From Solirubrobacter taibaiensis (lineage in GTDB: Bacteria > Actinomycetota > Thermoleophilia > Solirubrobacterales > Solirubrobacteraceae), in contig JAPDDQ010000023.1 of the NCBI GenBank assembly GCA_027587225.1, positions 49,785 through 113,784 on the forward strand: DNA of 64,000 bases. The letters are read 5' to 3'. The first letter of the stretch is position 1. Every line of letters begins with the position of its first letter. The notes beneath the pieces are model-generated. The model was not told the origin of the DNA and did not search any database. It was given only the letters and a program-made list of their open reading frames with translations. The position numbers and the translations under genes are program-made. Shown here in pieces: positions 52,985 to 61,198 of this stretch.

Positions 52985-54061
52985 ATGCGGGTCGCGATTC
53001 TGGGAGCGGGCAACGGTGGCGTCGCGGCGGCGTTCGACTTCGCTCAGCACGGACACGAGGTGTCGCTGTGCGCGACGCCCCAGTTCGGGACGAACGTGGT
53101 CGCGGTCAACGAGGCGGGCGGGATCTACGCCAGCGGCGACCTCGAAGGCTTCGCGCCGATCCGGTACTCCGGGCACGACCACGGGGAGGCTTTGGAGGGC
53201 GCCGAGCTCGTGGTGCTCGTGGCACCGACCTACGGGATCGAGCCGCACGCCAAAGCCGCCGCGTCGTATCTGACCGAGGTGAAGTCCGTGCTGGTCTGCC
53301 CGGGATCCTGTGCCGGGGCGATCGCCTTCAAGCGCGGGGCCGGGCTCGACCTCGACGATGAGCGCGTCATCGTGGGCGAGACCAGCACGCTGCCGTACGC
53401 GGTGCGGGTGACCGAGCCGGGCGTGATCAACGTCTTCCTCAAGCTGGCCACCGACGTGTACCTCGCCGCGCTGCCGCGCAGCGGCACCGACCGGCTGTAC
53501 GACCTCGTCAAGGACGTCTGGCCCGCCGTCGAGAAGGCCGAGAGCGTCTTCCAGACCACGCTTCAGAACGGCAACCCCGTGATCCACCCCGCGGTGACGC
53601 TGCTCAACGCCGGCCTGCTCGAGCGCACTCACGGCGACTTCCTGTTCTACGAGGAGGGCGTCACGGAGTCCGTCGGCCGGATGATCGAGGCGGTCGACAA
53701 CGAGCGCCTCGCGATCGCCGCTGCCCTCGGCGTGTCCATCCTGTCCGAGCCCGAGATCGGCATCCGCCAGGGCTACATGCGCGAGCACAACTACTCGACC
53801 GCCTACAGCACCGCGCCCGGGTTCCTCGGCATCAAGGCGCAGAGCCAGCTCGACCACCGCTACCTGACCGAGGACGTCGGCTACTCGCTGGTCTTCCTCG
53901 CCGACCTCGCCGCGCGCCTGAGCGTCCCCACTCCCGTGATCGACTCGCTGATCACGGTCACCTCCGTCGTGCTGGCTCGCGACTTCCGCGCCGAGGGCGT
54001 CAGGACGCTGAAGACGCTCGGCCTCGACGAGCTCTCACCCAAGGAGCTCGCCGCGCTCTAG
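52985..54061 (+). CDS. NAD/NADP octopine/nopaline dehydrogenase-family protein
   Basis: 358 residues. The N-terminal Rossmann motif is VAILGAGNGGVAAAFDFAQHGHEVSLC. The C-terminal domain has the family His in QNGNPVIHPAVTLLNAG and then YEEGVTESVGRMIEAVDNERLAIA. Relatives reductively condense an amino acid with a 2-oxo acid. GGGGAGG precedes ATG 52985. It lies between the two leader-motif genes but is not obviously coupled to them. Confidence 0.85.
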   Translation: MRVAILGAGNGGVAAAFDFAQHGHEVSLCATPQFGTNVVAVNEAGGIYASGDLEGFAPIRYSGHDHGEALEGAELVVLVAPTYGIEPHAKAAASYLTEVKSVLVCPGSCAGAIAFKRGAGLDLDDERVIVGETSTLPYAVRVTEPGVINVFLKLATDVYLAALPRSGTDRLYDLVKDVWPAVEKAESVFQTTLQNGNPVIHPAVTLLNAGLLERTHGDFLFYEEGVTESVGRMIEAVDNERLAIAAALGVSILSEPEIGIRQGYMREHNYSTAYSTAPGFLGIKAQSQLDHRYLTEDVGYSLVFLADLAARLSVPTPVIDSLITVTSVVLARDFRAEGVRTLKTLGLDELSPKELAAL

Positions 54062-54120
54062 GGTCCAGGCGAACCGCAGCGCGCGGGAAGCATTTCGTCG
54101 GAGCGTACGTCCTGTCTCGT

Positions 54121-54987
54121 ATGAGGGACCGGGCGGAACGTGCGGCGGAACGCCGGCCGCGGCCGGAGACGCGTAGCGTCGCGCGGTGGGGCAGTGCGGA
54201 GCGCGTGCTGGCGCTGCAGCGCACGGCGGGCAACGTCGCCACCGCGCGGACGCTCGCGCGCAACGTGCTGCCACCGCCGCCCGGGTTCGACCACACCCGG
54301 ATCCACGGCGCGCTGGCGCACCTGAAGGCGCTGGGGCTCCCCACGGACGCGCTCGACGGCATCGTCGATCAGCTGCGCTTCGTCAAGGGCGGGCCGCAGC
54401 CGTCCTTCCAGCCCGGGCTCCTCAACGATGACGTCGAGTTGTCGGAGCGGTACCTGTCCGGTGTGGAGCAGACGACGCTCGACGGCCCGCCGATCGTCGG
54501 CGCGAACCCCGAGGCGCTCTTCCACGAGCTCACCCACGCCTTCATGTACTTCCACCGCAAGGACGCGGATCTCGAGGCGATCCTGGCCGAGGCGCGCACC
54601 GCGTACACGGGCTCGCCGATGCAGGACGGCTCAGCCAGTGAGGACCCGGCGCGCGTGCTGCAGGAGGCGGCCGCCGAGTACGTTGGCGGCCGTGTGGCGA
54701 CGTACTTCGGTGCCGTGCAGACCCTCAGCTCGGCGTCCGCCAAGGGCGCGCTCACGCAAGCCGTGGTCGACCGCGCCGCCAAGGAGTACGACCGCGGCAT
54801 GGCCGTCCGGGTCTACGGCTACGAGGAGCGCGGCGGACTGTTCAGCCTGCAGACGAAGGAGGTGCAGTCCGCCGCGAACATCCCCGAGCGACTCCGCGGC
54901 TACCTCGACGCCCGCATCCTGGCCAACCGCTTCGCCGAGCACTTCGCGGACGACCCTTCGCTGCGCTCGTTCACCCCCGGACCCTGA
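54121..54987 (+). CDS. Zincin-like protein with eCIS-cargo-type leader motif
   Basis: 288 residues. A basic N-terminus leads into VLALQRTAGNVATARTLAR at 29-47, nearly the same leader motif as the protein at 51934. The C-terminal domain has HELTHAFMYF at 135-144, an HExxH zinc site, with VLQEAAAEYVGGR (Glu near 182-186) as a possible third ligand. It is plausibly a metallopeptidase toxin or effector. A strong hairpin follows the stop, so it is a monocistronic unit. No immunity gene is evident beside it. Confidence 0.72.
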   Translation: MRDRAERAAERRPRPETRSVARWGSAERVLALQRTAGNVATARTLARNVLPPPPGFDHTRIHGALAHLKALGLPTDALDGIVDQLRFVKGGPQPSFQPGLLNDDVELSERYLSGVEQTTLDGPPIVGANPEALFHELTHAFMYFHRKDADLEAILAEARTAYTGSPMQDGSASEDPARVLQEAAAEYVGGRVATYFGAVQTLSSASAKGALTQAVVDRAAKEYDRGMAVRVYGYEERGGLFSLQTKEVQSAANIPERLRGYLDARILANRFAEHFADDPSLRSFTPGP

Positions 54988-54993
54988 CGACGA

Positions 54994-55021
54994 CGAAGGG
55001 CTGCCTACAGGCAGCCCTTCG
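54994..55021 (+). terminator. Hairpin terminator
   Basis: A perfect 13-base inverted repeat (54994-55006 and 55009-55021) with a two-base tip, realistically a 12-bp stem with a 4-base loop, followed by TTC-rich sequence. It ends the zincin gene and may also serve nrdJ, which converges. Confidence 0.75.
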
Positions 55022-55086
55022 TTCACGTCGTTCTGAAGCTCATGCGCGCCGCCGTGTAACGGCGCGCATGGCCGTGAAGATGCCTA

Positions 55087-57984
55087 TCAGCCGCAGCCGG
55101 TGTTGTTGCCGCAGCTCGAGCACGTGTAGCAAGAGCCGGTGCGCTGCATCATGCCGCCGCAGTTGTTGCAGGCCGGGCCGAGGTCCAGGCCGACCATGCG
55201 GACCGGGACGACCGGCGGGGTGTCGGTCAGCGCCGAGGTGGCCGGCTTCGCCGCCGCGGGTGCCGGGGCCGGGGCCGCGAGCGCCTTGGGGGCGCCGTTG
55301 CCGTTGGCCGGGCCGGCGGTGTCGCTCGACGGCAGGGTGTTCTGTGCGATCGACTTCGCGCGGACGTCGGCGGTCATGATGCCGAGCTCTTCTTGCGTGT
55401 CCGCGTCCAGCCAGCGGGAGGCGAGCCAGCGCATGATGTAGTCCGGCATCGACTTCGCGAACGGGATCTCCGGGTTGGTGGTGATCCCTTCCGGCTCGAA
55501 GCGCATGTAGGCGAACTTGCGCACGAGGGTCTCCAGCGGCACGCCGTACTGGAGCGAGATCGAGATCGCCGTCGCGAACGAGTTCATCATGCCGCGGAGG
55601 GTGGAGCCCTCCTTGCCGATGTCGGTCAGGAAGATCTCGCCGACCGAGCCGTCCTCGTACATGCCGGCCGTGATGTAGCCCTCGTGGCCGCCGAGCGAGA
55701 ACTTGTGCGTGAGCGACTTGCGCTCGCGCGGCATGCGCTTGCGCAGCGGCTCGTCCTCGCGGGCGAGCGCCTTGTCCACGGCCTTCTTGATGGCGGTCGC
55801 CATCAGGTCGTCGACCTCGGACTGCGTGAAGATCTCCTCGCCGGCCTCGACAGCCTCCACGGCCTTGGCCGGGAGCGCCTTCGTGTCCTGCGCGTCGGTG
55901 CGCAGCGCCTGGGCGGTCTTGGAGCCGTCGCGGTAGATGGCCAGCGCCTTGACGCCGAGCTTCCACGCGTTGATGTAGGCCTCGGCGATGTCCTCCACCG
56001 TCGAGTCCTGCGGCATGTTGACCGTCTTGGAGATCGCGCCCGAGAGGAACGGCTGGACCGCGCCCATCATCTTCACGTGGCCGGAGGCGGAGATCGCGCG
56101 CTGGCCGACGGCCACGTCGAACACCTCGAGGTGCTCGGCCGCGAGGCCCGGGGCGCCGACGATCGTGCCGTGCTCGGCGACGTAGGCCTCGATCTGCTCG
56201 ATCGCGACCTCGCCGTAGCCCAGCGTGCGCAGCGCCATCGGCACCGTGCGGTTGGCGATGATCATGTTGCCCCCGCCGACGAGCTCCTTGTACTTCACGA
56301 GCGAGAAGTCCGGCTCGATGCCCGTCGTGTCGCAGTCCATCAGGAACGAGATCGTGCCCGTGGGCGCGAGCACCGTGGCCTGCGCGTTGCGGTAGCCGTA
56401 CAGCTCGCCGAGCGCGACGGCGTCGTTCCACGTCTCGCGCGCGGCGGTGAGCAGCGGCGTGTCCTTCACCGCGCTGTCCGGCACGTGGTAGGACGCGTCA
56501 CGGTGCATGCGCATGACGTTGTTGTGCGCCTCGCGGTTCAGCGCGTAGTGGTCGTACGGGCCCATCGCCGCGGCGATCTTGGCCGACTGCGCGTACGCGC
56601 GGCCGGTCATCAGCGCCGTGATGGCGGCGGCGGCGCCGCGACCCTCGTCGGAGTCGTACGCCACGCCGTTGGCCATCAGGAACGCGCCGAGGTTGGCGTA
56701 GCCCAGGCCGAGCTGGCGGAACGCACGCGCGTTCTTGCCGATCTCCTCGGTGGGGTAGCTCGACGGCGAGACGACGATCTCCTGCGCCAGGAACACGATG
56801 TCCACGGCGTGCTGGAAGGCGTCCGTGTCGAACGTGCCGTCCGGGCGGCGGAACTTCATCAGGTTCAGCGAGGCCAGGTTGCACGCCGAGTCGTCCACGT
56901 GCATGTACTCCGAGCACGGGTTGGACGCGTTGATGCGGCCCGAGTTCGGGGACGTGTGCCACTGGTTGATCGTCGTGTCGTACTGGACGCCCGGGTCGGC
57001 GCAGCGCCACGCGGCCTCGGCGATCTCGCGCATGAGCTCACGCGCACGGACCGGCTCACCGACGGGCTCGCCCGTGGTGCGCGCGATCAGGTGCCAGTCG
57101 GCGTCGTCCTCGACGGCCTGCATGAACTCGTCCGTGACGCGGACCGAGTTGTTGGCGTTCTGGTACTGGATCGAGTGGAAGCCGTCGCCGTCGATCGACA
57201 TGTCGAACCCGGCGTCGCGCAGCGCGGCGGCCTTGTCCTCTTCCTTGGCCTTGCACCAGATGAACTCGCGGATGTCCGGGTGGTCGACGTCCAGCACGAC
57301 CATCTTGGCCGCGCGGCGCGTCTTGCCGCCGGACTTGATCGTGCCGGCCCAGGAGTCGGCGCCGCGCATGAAGGAGACCGGCCCGGAGGCGGTGCCGCCC
57401 TTGGCCAGCGGCTCCATCGAGCCACGGATGTTCGACAGGTTGATGCCGGAGCCCGAGCCGCCGCGGAAGATCCGGCCCTCGCGCGTGTTCCAGTCCAGGA
57501 TCGACTCCATCGTGTCGTCCACCGACAAGATGAAGCAGGCCGAGCACTGCGGGGACTCCTCGAAGCCCACGTTGAACCAGACCGGCGAGTTGAACGCCGC
57601 GATCTGGTGCAGCAGGATGTGCGTCAGCTCGTTCTCGAACGCGTCGCCGTCCTCCTCGGAGGCGAAGTAGCCGCGCTCACGACCCCAGTCGGCGATGGTG
57701 CCCGACACGCGGTTGATCATCTGCTTGACCGAGCGCTCACGCGTCGGCGAGTTCAGCTGGCCGCGGAAGTACTTCTGGGCGACGATGTTGGTGGAGTTCT
57801 GCGACCACGACTTCGGGAACTCGACGTCGTCCTGGCGGAACGAGCCGACAGCGGCGGTGCGGAGCTCCCACTCCACCGCGTCGTAGGGGTGCACGCCAGG
57901 CCGCGTGAACAGCCGACGCACGCTCAGCGCCTCAGGGGCACGAGACGGTTGCGTGAGCGTGGTTTGCGGCGACGTCTTTTCCAT
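55087..57984 (-). CDS. nrdJ: Vitamin B12-dependent (class II) ribonucleotide reductase
   Basis: 965 residues. Makes deoxyribonucleotides with adenosylcobalamin, independent of oxygen. Active-site elements include FNSPVWFNVG, SACFILSVDDTMESIL, GGSGSGINLS, NASNPCSEYMHVDDSACNLASLN and ATVLAPTGTISFLMDCDTTGIEPDFSL. A C-terminal Cys-rich tail (CNNCGGMM, CYTCSSCG) can shuttle reducing power or bind zinc. ATG 57984 is preferred; ATG 57996 is four codons upstream, right after GAGGGAG. I could not find a cobalamin riboswitch in the about 180 bases upstream. Confidence 0.92.
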   Translation of the reverse strand: MEKTSPQTTLTQPSRAPEALSVRRLFTRPGVHPYDAVEWELRTAAVGSFRQDDVEFPKSWSQNSTNIVAQKYFRGQLNSPTRERSVKQMINRVSGTIADWGRERGYFASEEDGDAFENELTHILLHQIAAFNSPVWFNVGFEESPQCSACFILSVDDTMESILDWNTREGRIFRGGSGSGINLSNIRGSMEPLAKGGTASGPVSFMRGADSWAGTIKSGGKTRRAAKMVVLDVDHPDIREFIWCKAKEEDKAAALRDAGFDMSIDGDGFHSIQYQNANNSVRVTDEFMQAVEDDADWHLIARTTGEPVGEPVRARELMREIAEAAWRCADPGVQYDTTINQWHTSPNSGRINASNPCSEYMHVDDSACNLASLNLMKFRRPDGTFDTDAFQHAVDIVFLAQEIVVSPSSYPTEEIGKNARAFRQLGLGYANLGAFLMANGVAYDSDEGRGAAAAITALMTGRAYAQSAKIAAAMGPYDHYALNREAHNNVMRMHRDASYHVPDSAVKDTPLLTAARETWNDAVALGELYGYRNAQATVLAPTGTISFLMDCDTTGIEPDFSLVKYKELVGGGNMIIANRTVPMALRTLGYGEVAIEQIEAYVAEHGTIVGAPGLAAEHLEVFDVAVGQRAISASGHVKMMGAVQPFLSGAISKTVNMPQDSTVEDIAEAYINAWKLGVKALAIYRDGSKTAQALRTDAQDTKALPAKAVEAVEAGEEIFTQSEVDDLMATAIKKAVDKALAREDEPLRKRMPRERKSLTHKFSLGGHEGYITAGMYEDGSVGEIFLTDIGKEGSTLRGMMNSFATAISISLQYGVPLETLVRKFAYMRFEPEGITTNPEIPFAKSMPDYIMRWLASRWLDADTQEELGIMTADVRAKSIAQNTLPSSDTAGPANGNGAPKALAAPAPAPAAAKPATSALTDTPPVVPVRMVGLDLGPACNNCGGMMQRTGSCYTCSSCGNNTGCG

Positions 57985-58164
57985 GGTGCTTTCCATCTCC
58001 CTCGGGCAGGGACTTTAAATCTTGCGGGCGGTGGATGATGCACCCGAGGCCGGACGGAAACCAGTGCGCGCGGCCTGTACGACAGAGGGAGCGAAAATCC
58101 TGCGTTTGCAGAGAAATTGTACCGCGGAAGGGGGTACGGGCAGCCGTAGAATGCCCGCTCAGTG

Positions 58165-58176
58165 CGGTTTAAACCG
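58165..58176. promoter_or_regulatory. 12-bp palindrome upstream of nrdJ
   Basis: CGGTTTAAACCG is a perfect palindrome at the far end of the nrdJ upstream region, directly after the stop of the convergent-side gene at 58177. A TACAAT -10-like hexamer for nrdJ lies about 120 bases before its ATG. It could be an operator; it does not match the NrdR box. Confidence 0.3.
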
Positions 58177-58935
58177 TCATCGCCCTAGCCGCAGCCAGTC
58201 GGTGAAATCCGCCCACGTTGCGCGGGTGCGGAATGTGGCCTCACGCCAGGCCGGCGAGCGGCGTCCGAAGAAGATGAGCGCGAGGGCGCCAACAATTGCA
58301 AGCGCAACCAGCAAGCCCGGGAGGAGCAGCTGGCTGCGGTCGGCCGACGTGGAGACCGACGCGGGCGTCGGGACCGCGGCTGCGGCGGGCGGGACCGTGG
58401 CCTGGGCGGCCGGCGGCACGGCGCTGGGGGCCGGGGTCGGCGTGGCGGCGAACGGGTCGTTCTCGTCCGTGGGCAGGATGCCGTCGTCCGGCGGGGGTGT
58501 CGTGGTGCCGTCGTCCGGCGGCGGGAGCGCTCCGTCATCAGTGCCGCCGTCGTCCTCGGGCGGCGGCAGCGTGCCGTCGTCCGCGGTGGCGGTCGGGGAG
58601 GCCGTCGCGGTCGCCGTGGCGGTCGCCGTGGGTGTCGCGTCGGCTTCGCAGCGCCCGTCGTCGTGGCGCGTGACACCGGCTTCGAGCGCCTCGCGGAAGT
58701 CGGGGTAGTCGGTGTCGAAGTCCGGCTCGATCGTGTCCAGCGCGTTCTCCAGATCCGCCCGCTCGTGGTCGCAGACGGCGACCTTCCCGTCGCGCCGGTA
58801 GTCCTCGTAGATCAGCTTCACGGCGTCGGACGCGCTATTGGGCGGGCCGGGCGTCGAAGTGGGATTCTGGGCGGAGGCGGCGGCGGGCCAGAGCGCCAGC
58901 GCGGCCACCAAGGCCGTGATCAGGCGCAGGGACAT
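58177..58935 (-). CDS. Secreted Pro/Thr/Asp-rich protein with C-terminal membrane anchor
   Basis: 252 residues. Signal peptide 1-22 (ends ASAQ), a small helical domain with a Cys pair (CDHERADLENALDTIEPDF to GRCEADA) at about 45-100. A low-complexity ATATAT/PPPDDG linker runs to about 200 and a transmembrane helix lies at about 202-225 (LLLPGLLVALAIVGALALIFF). A basic tail ends inside. Type I topology. No family recognised. TACACT lies 9 bases before ATG 58935. Confidence 0.65.
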   Translation of the reverse strand: MSLRLITALVAALALWPAAASAQNPTSTPGPPNSASDAVKLIYEDYRRDGKVAVCDHERADLENALDTIEPDFDTDYPDFREALEAGVTRHDDGRCEADATPTATATATATASPTATADDGTLPPPEDDGGTDDGALPPPDDGTTTPPPDDGILPTDENDPFAATPTPAPSAVPPAAQATVPPAAAAVPTPASVSTSADRSQLLLPGLLVALAIVGALALIFFGRRSPAWREATFRTRATWADFTDWLRLGR

Positions 58936-58944
58936 CGCCCTTCG

Positions 58945-58954
58945 AGTGTACGAT
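58945..58954. promoter_or_regulatory. Overlapping divergent -10-like hexamers in a 28-base gap
   Basis: AGTGTACGAT reads TACGAT (58949-58954) on plus, 9 bases before ATG 58964. It reads TACACT (58950-58945) on minus, 9 bases before ATG 58935. The two share TA 58949-58950, so firing must be mutually exclusive. Confidence 0.5.
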
Positions 58955-58963
58955 CCGCCGCGC

Positions 58964-59524
58964 ATGGACGAACGCGCATTCGCCTCCCGCGCGGAGTGGG
59001 AGGGCTGGCTGGAGGCCGAGCACGCGGACTGCGACGGCGTCTGGGTCAGGTTCCCGAAGAAGGGCACAGGACTACCAACGGTCGACTTCGTCGAAGCGAT
59101 CGAAGTTGCGTTGTGCTTCGGCTGGATCGACGGCCAGCGCAAGGGTCTCGACGACACGCACTACCTGCAGAAGTTCACGCCGCGGCGGGTACGGTCGAAG
59201 TGGTCGCAGATCAACGTCGGGCGGTGCGGCGAGCTGATCGAGGCGGGGCGGATGCGGCCCGCGGGACAGGCCCAGATCGACGCCGCGAAGGCCGACGGCC
59301 GCTGGGACGCCGCGTACGCACCGGCGTCGAAGATCGAGGTCCCGCCGGACCTGGTGGAGGCGATGGAGGCTGCGGGCGTGACGGACGTATTCGCGGGGCT
59401 CAAGAGCCAGGACCGCTACTCGATCCTGTTCCAGCTCCACGACGCCAAGCGGCCCGAGACCCGCGCCCGGCGGATCGTGAAGTTCACCGAACAGCTTCGA
59501 AGTCAGCGCCCCGCAGGCGCTTGA
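58964..59524 (+). CDS. YdeI/OmdA-family protein
   Basis: 186 residues. The family signature is WEGWLEAEHADCDGVWVRFPKKGTG, YVEAIEVALCFGWIDGQRKGLDDTHYLQKFTPRRVRSKWSQINV (here DFVEAIEV), and a helical C-terminus with AKRPETRARRI. These are cytosolic proteins linked in some bacteria to peptide and bacteriocin resistance; biochemical role unknown. Its 3' end overlaps the convergent gene by 41 bases. Confidence 0.82.
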   Translation: MDERAFASRAEWEGWLEAEHADCDGVWVRFPKKGTGLPTVDFVEAIEVALCFGWIDGQRKGLDDTHYLQKFTPRRVRSKWSQINVGRCGELIEAGRMRPAGQAQIDAAKADGRWDAAYAPASKIEVPPDLVEAMEAAGVTDVFAGLKSQDRYSILFQLHDAKRPETRARRIVKFTEQLRSQRPAGA

Positions 59525-60317
59525 GCGCGCGCAGCGCGTCGTTGTCCCAGCCCGCGTCGGGCGCGCCGCTGATGAACCAGTTCGAGCCGTTGTCGGCCAC
59601 GAGCATCCCGTAGCGCTTGAGCGCGGTGGCGATCACGCGCGCCCGGCCCGGCAGGTCGTCGATCTTCACGCTCGCCTTGAGGCGGAAGCGCTGGCCCATG
59701 GCGGGGAGGTCCGGGTCGGTGAGGTCGGACGCGAAGTGGCGGGCGGGGAAGACGAACGCGTTGCGGGTGCGGGAGACCGTGAAGCGCAGCGCGTGCTTGA
59801 TCTCGCCGCGCTCAACCTCGTCGTAGCGGGCCAGGCCGGGCAGGATCGGCAGGCCGGCGGCATCGGCGCTCGTCCAGCCCTTCGGGCGAAGCTTGTTCGA
59901 GCGCAGGTTGAAGATCGCGCCGCTGCCCGCGTGCCAGGCCCTGCCGCGTTGCTCGGCGGCGAAGAGCTCGAACAGGCGGCAGCTGCCGCGTTGCACGAGC
60001 AGCAGGTGGCGGTCGCCGCCGCCCTCGATCTTCGGCTTGGCCGGGATCGGATACGGGCCCTTGTCCGATTCGTCCGCGTATTCGAAGGTGACGCGCGATC
60101 GCTTCTGCGTCTTGGCGACGACCTGGAACGGGATACCGATCGGGCGGCCTTCGTAAGTGCCGCTGCCGAAGTCCGGATGGACGGTGTCGGCGGCGCTGAT
60201 GGCCTGGACCATCGCGGTCGAGCGCGGATGGACCGGGGCGTCGTCGACGCGCTGGTTCCACGGGCTGCTCGCCGGGAAGATCGGGCACCCGGCGATCGCC
60301 AACGCGGCGAGCTTCAT
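59484..60317 (-). CDS. Secreted conserved protein of unknown function
   Basis: 277 residues. A short hydrophobic start ending CPIFPASSPWNQRVD may act as signal; the sequence LHPDFGSG-type (TVHPDFGSGTYEGRPIGIPFQVV) and HLLLVQRGSCRLFELF look conserved in actinobacterial secreted proteins I cannot name. The fold seems all-beta. TATCGT lies 8 bases before ATG 60317. Confidence 0.6.
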   Translation of the reverse strand: MKLAALAIAGCPIFPASSPWNQRVDDAPVHPRSTAMVQAISAADTVHPDFGSGTYEGRPIGIPFQVVAKTQKRSRVTFEYADESDKGPYPIPAKPKIEGGGDRHLLLVQRGSCRLFELFAAEQRGRAWHAGSGAIFNLRSNKLRPKGWTSADAAGLPILPGLARYDEVERGEIKHALRFTVSRTRNAFVFPARHFASDLTDPDLPAMGQRFRLKASVKIDDLPGRARVIATALKRYGMLVADNGSNWFISGAPDAGWDNDALRALKRLRGADFEAVR

Positions 60318-60321
60318 GCCG

Positions 60322-60780
60322 TCACACGATAGGGACCGGCGCGGGAGGCTTGATCGCTTGCAGGCGCAGCATGGTGAGGGCTCGTGACGCGCCCGTGCGC
60401 TTGAGGGCGAGCACGAGCCGGTGCAGGTCCTGCGGTGTGGCGGCGGCGACGTGCAGGAGCGCGTCCTGGTCGCCGGAGATCGAGTCCGCTCGGAGGACTC
60501 CGGGCATCTGCGCGACGCCGCGGGCGAAGCGCGCGTCGGCCTCCGCGCTGTGGTCGGCGAGCGTCACGAGCACGAAGGCCTCGAGCACCAGGCCGACGGC
60601 TTCGGGGGCGACCACGGCGCGGATCGCCTCGATGACGCCCTCGGCTCTCAGACGGTTGACGCGGCGCGAGGTGGCCGCGGGTGAAAGGCCGACGCGACGG
60701 GCCAGCTCGAGGTTCGGGAGGTCGCCTTCTTCCTGCAGGATTGCCAGGAGCGCGCAATCTTTGTCGTCAAGAATCGCCAT
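60322..60780 (-). CDS. Lrp/AsnC-family regulator
   Basis: 152 residues. HTH at about 5-60 (LDDKDCALLAILQEEGDLPNLELARRVGLSPAATSRRVNRLRAEGVI). The RAM/AsnC ligand domain follows (VLVTLADHSAEADARFARGVAQMPGVLRADSISGDQDALLHVAA). It is divergent from a RidA-family gene with a 49-base gap that holds a dyad. It likely senses an amino acid. Confidence 0.88.
   Translation of the reverse strand: MAILDDKDCALLAILQEEGDLPNLELARRVGLSPAATSRRVNRLRAEGVIEAIRAVVAPEAVGLVLEAFVLVTLADHSAEADARFARGVAQMPGVLRADSISGDQDALLHVAAATPQDLHRLVLALKRTGASRALTMLRLQAIKPPAPVPIV
60326..60331 (-). promoter_or_regulatory. TATCGT -10-like element
   Basis: Minus-strand TATCGT ends 8 bases before ATG 60317. It lies in the last codons of the upstream asnC-type gene. 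Confidence 0.35.
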
Positions 60781-60789
60781 GACGTGTCA

Positions 60790-60823
60790 ATCATTGCGCA
60801 GAGCCGATGCGTGCCGCAACGAT
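60790..60823. promoter_or_regulatory. Lrp-type inverted repeat between asnC-like and ridA-like genes
   Basis: ATCATTGCG (60790-60798) and CGCAACGAT (60815-60823) are inverted arms with one mismatch, 16 bases apart. It occupies the 49-base divergent intergenic region and is a good candidate site for the AsnC-type regulator. Confidence 0.5.
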
Positions 60824-60829
60824 GGGCAC

Positions 60830-61183
60830 ATGTACGCCTCAGGAACCGACTACGCCCATTCCGTTGAAGTGCCTGCACCCACACGCTGGTTGTTCCTCGC
60901 CGGGACGATGGGGCTGGACGAGCGCGGGGAGCCGGGAGAGACCCTCGCCGACCAGCTGGCGCTCGTGTGGGCGAACATCCGGGACATCCTCGCGCAGGCG
61001 GAGATGACCGTCGACCACATCGTGCGCGTCACCAGCTACCTGCGCTCGACCGACTCTGCCGAGGAGAACGCGGCGGCGCGCCTGGCGGCGTTGGGCGGGC
61101 GCCGCGTCCCCACGACGGCGATCGTGGTGGAAACGCTGGACGAGCGCTGGCTGGTGGAGCTGGAGGTCATCGCGGCTGCCTAG
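60830..61183 (+). CDS. RidA (YjgF/YER057c/UK114) family protein
   Basis: 117 residues. The chorismate-mutase-like fold shows FLAGTMGLDERGEPGETLADQLALVWANIRDILAQAEMTVDHIVRVTSYL and ends VPTTAIVVETLDERWLVELEVIAA. The canonical RidA Arg that binds the enamine carboxylate (usually in the IPxRxxV motif) is replaced here by Thr (VPTTAIVV), so it may belong to a Rid subfamily without imine deaminase activity. It is likely controlled by the divergent AsnC-type gene. Confidence 0.82.
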   Translation: MYASGTDYAHSVEVPAPTRWLFLAGTMGLDERGEPGETLADQLALVWANIRDILAQAEMTVDHIVRVTSYLRSTDSAEENAAARLAALGGRRVPTTAIVVETLDERWLVELEVIAAA

Positions 61184-61184
61184 C

Positions 61185-61190
61185 TAACCT
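61185..61190 (+). promoter_or_regulatory. TAACCT -10-like element before the second galE
   Basis: TAACCT followed by 8 bases and ATG 61199. It lies just after the stop of the RidA-family gene. Confidence 0.35.
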
Positions 61191-61198
61191 CGCCCGGA

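Noticed and set aside
55393..58038. An 881-codon plus-strand ORF opposite nrdJ
   Set aside because: It is a GC-driven antisense shadow. The composition is Arg/Val/Leu/His repetitive and no domain is recognisable.
57985..58176. Possible cobalamin riboswitch before nrdJ
   Set aside because: I looked for the B12 box and the conserved flanking elements on the minus strand and did not find them.
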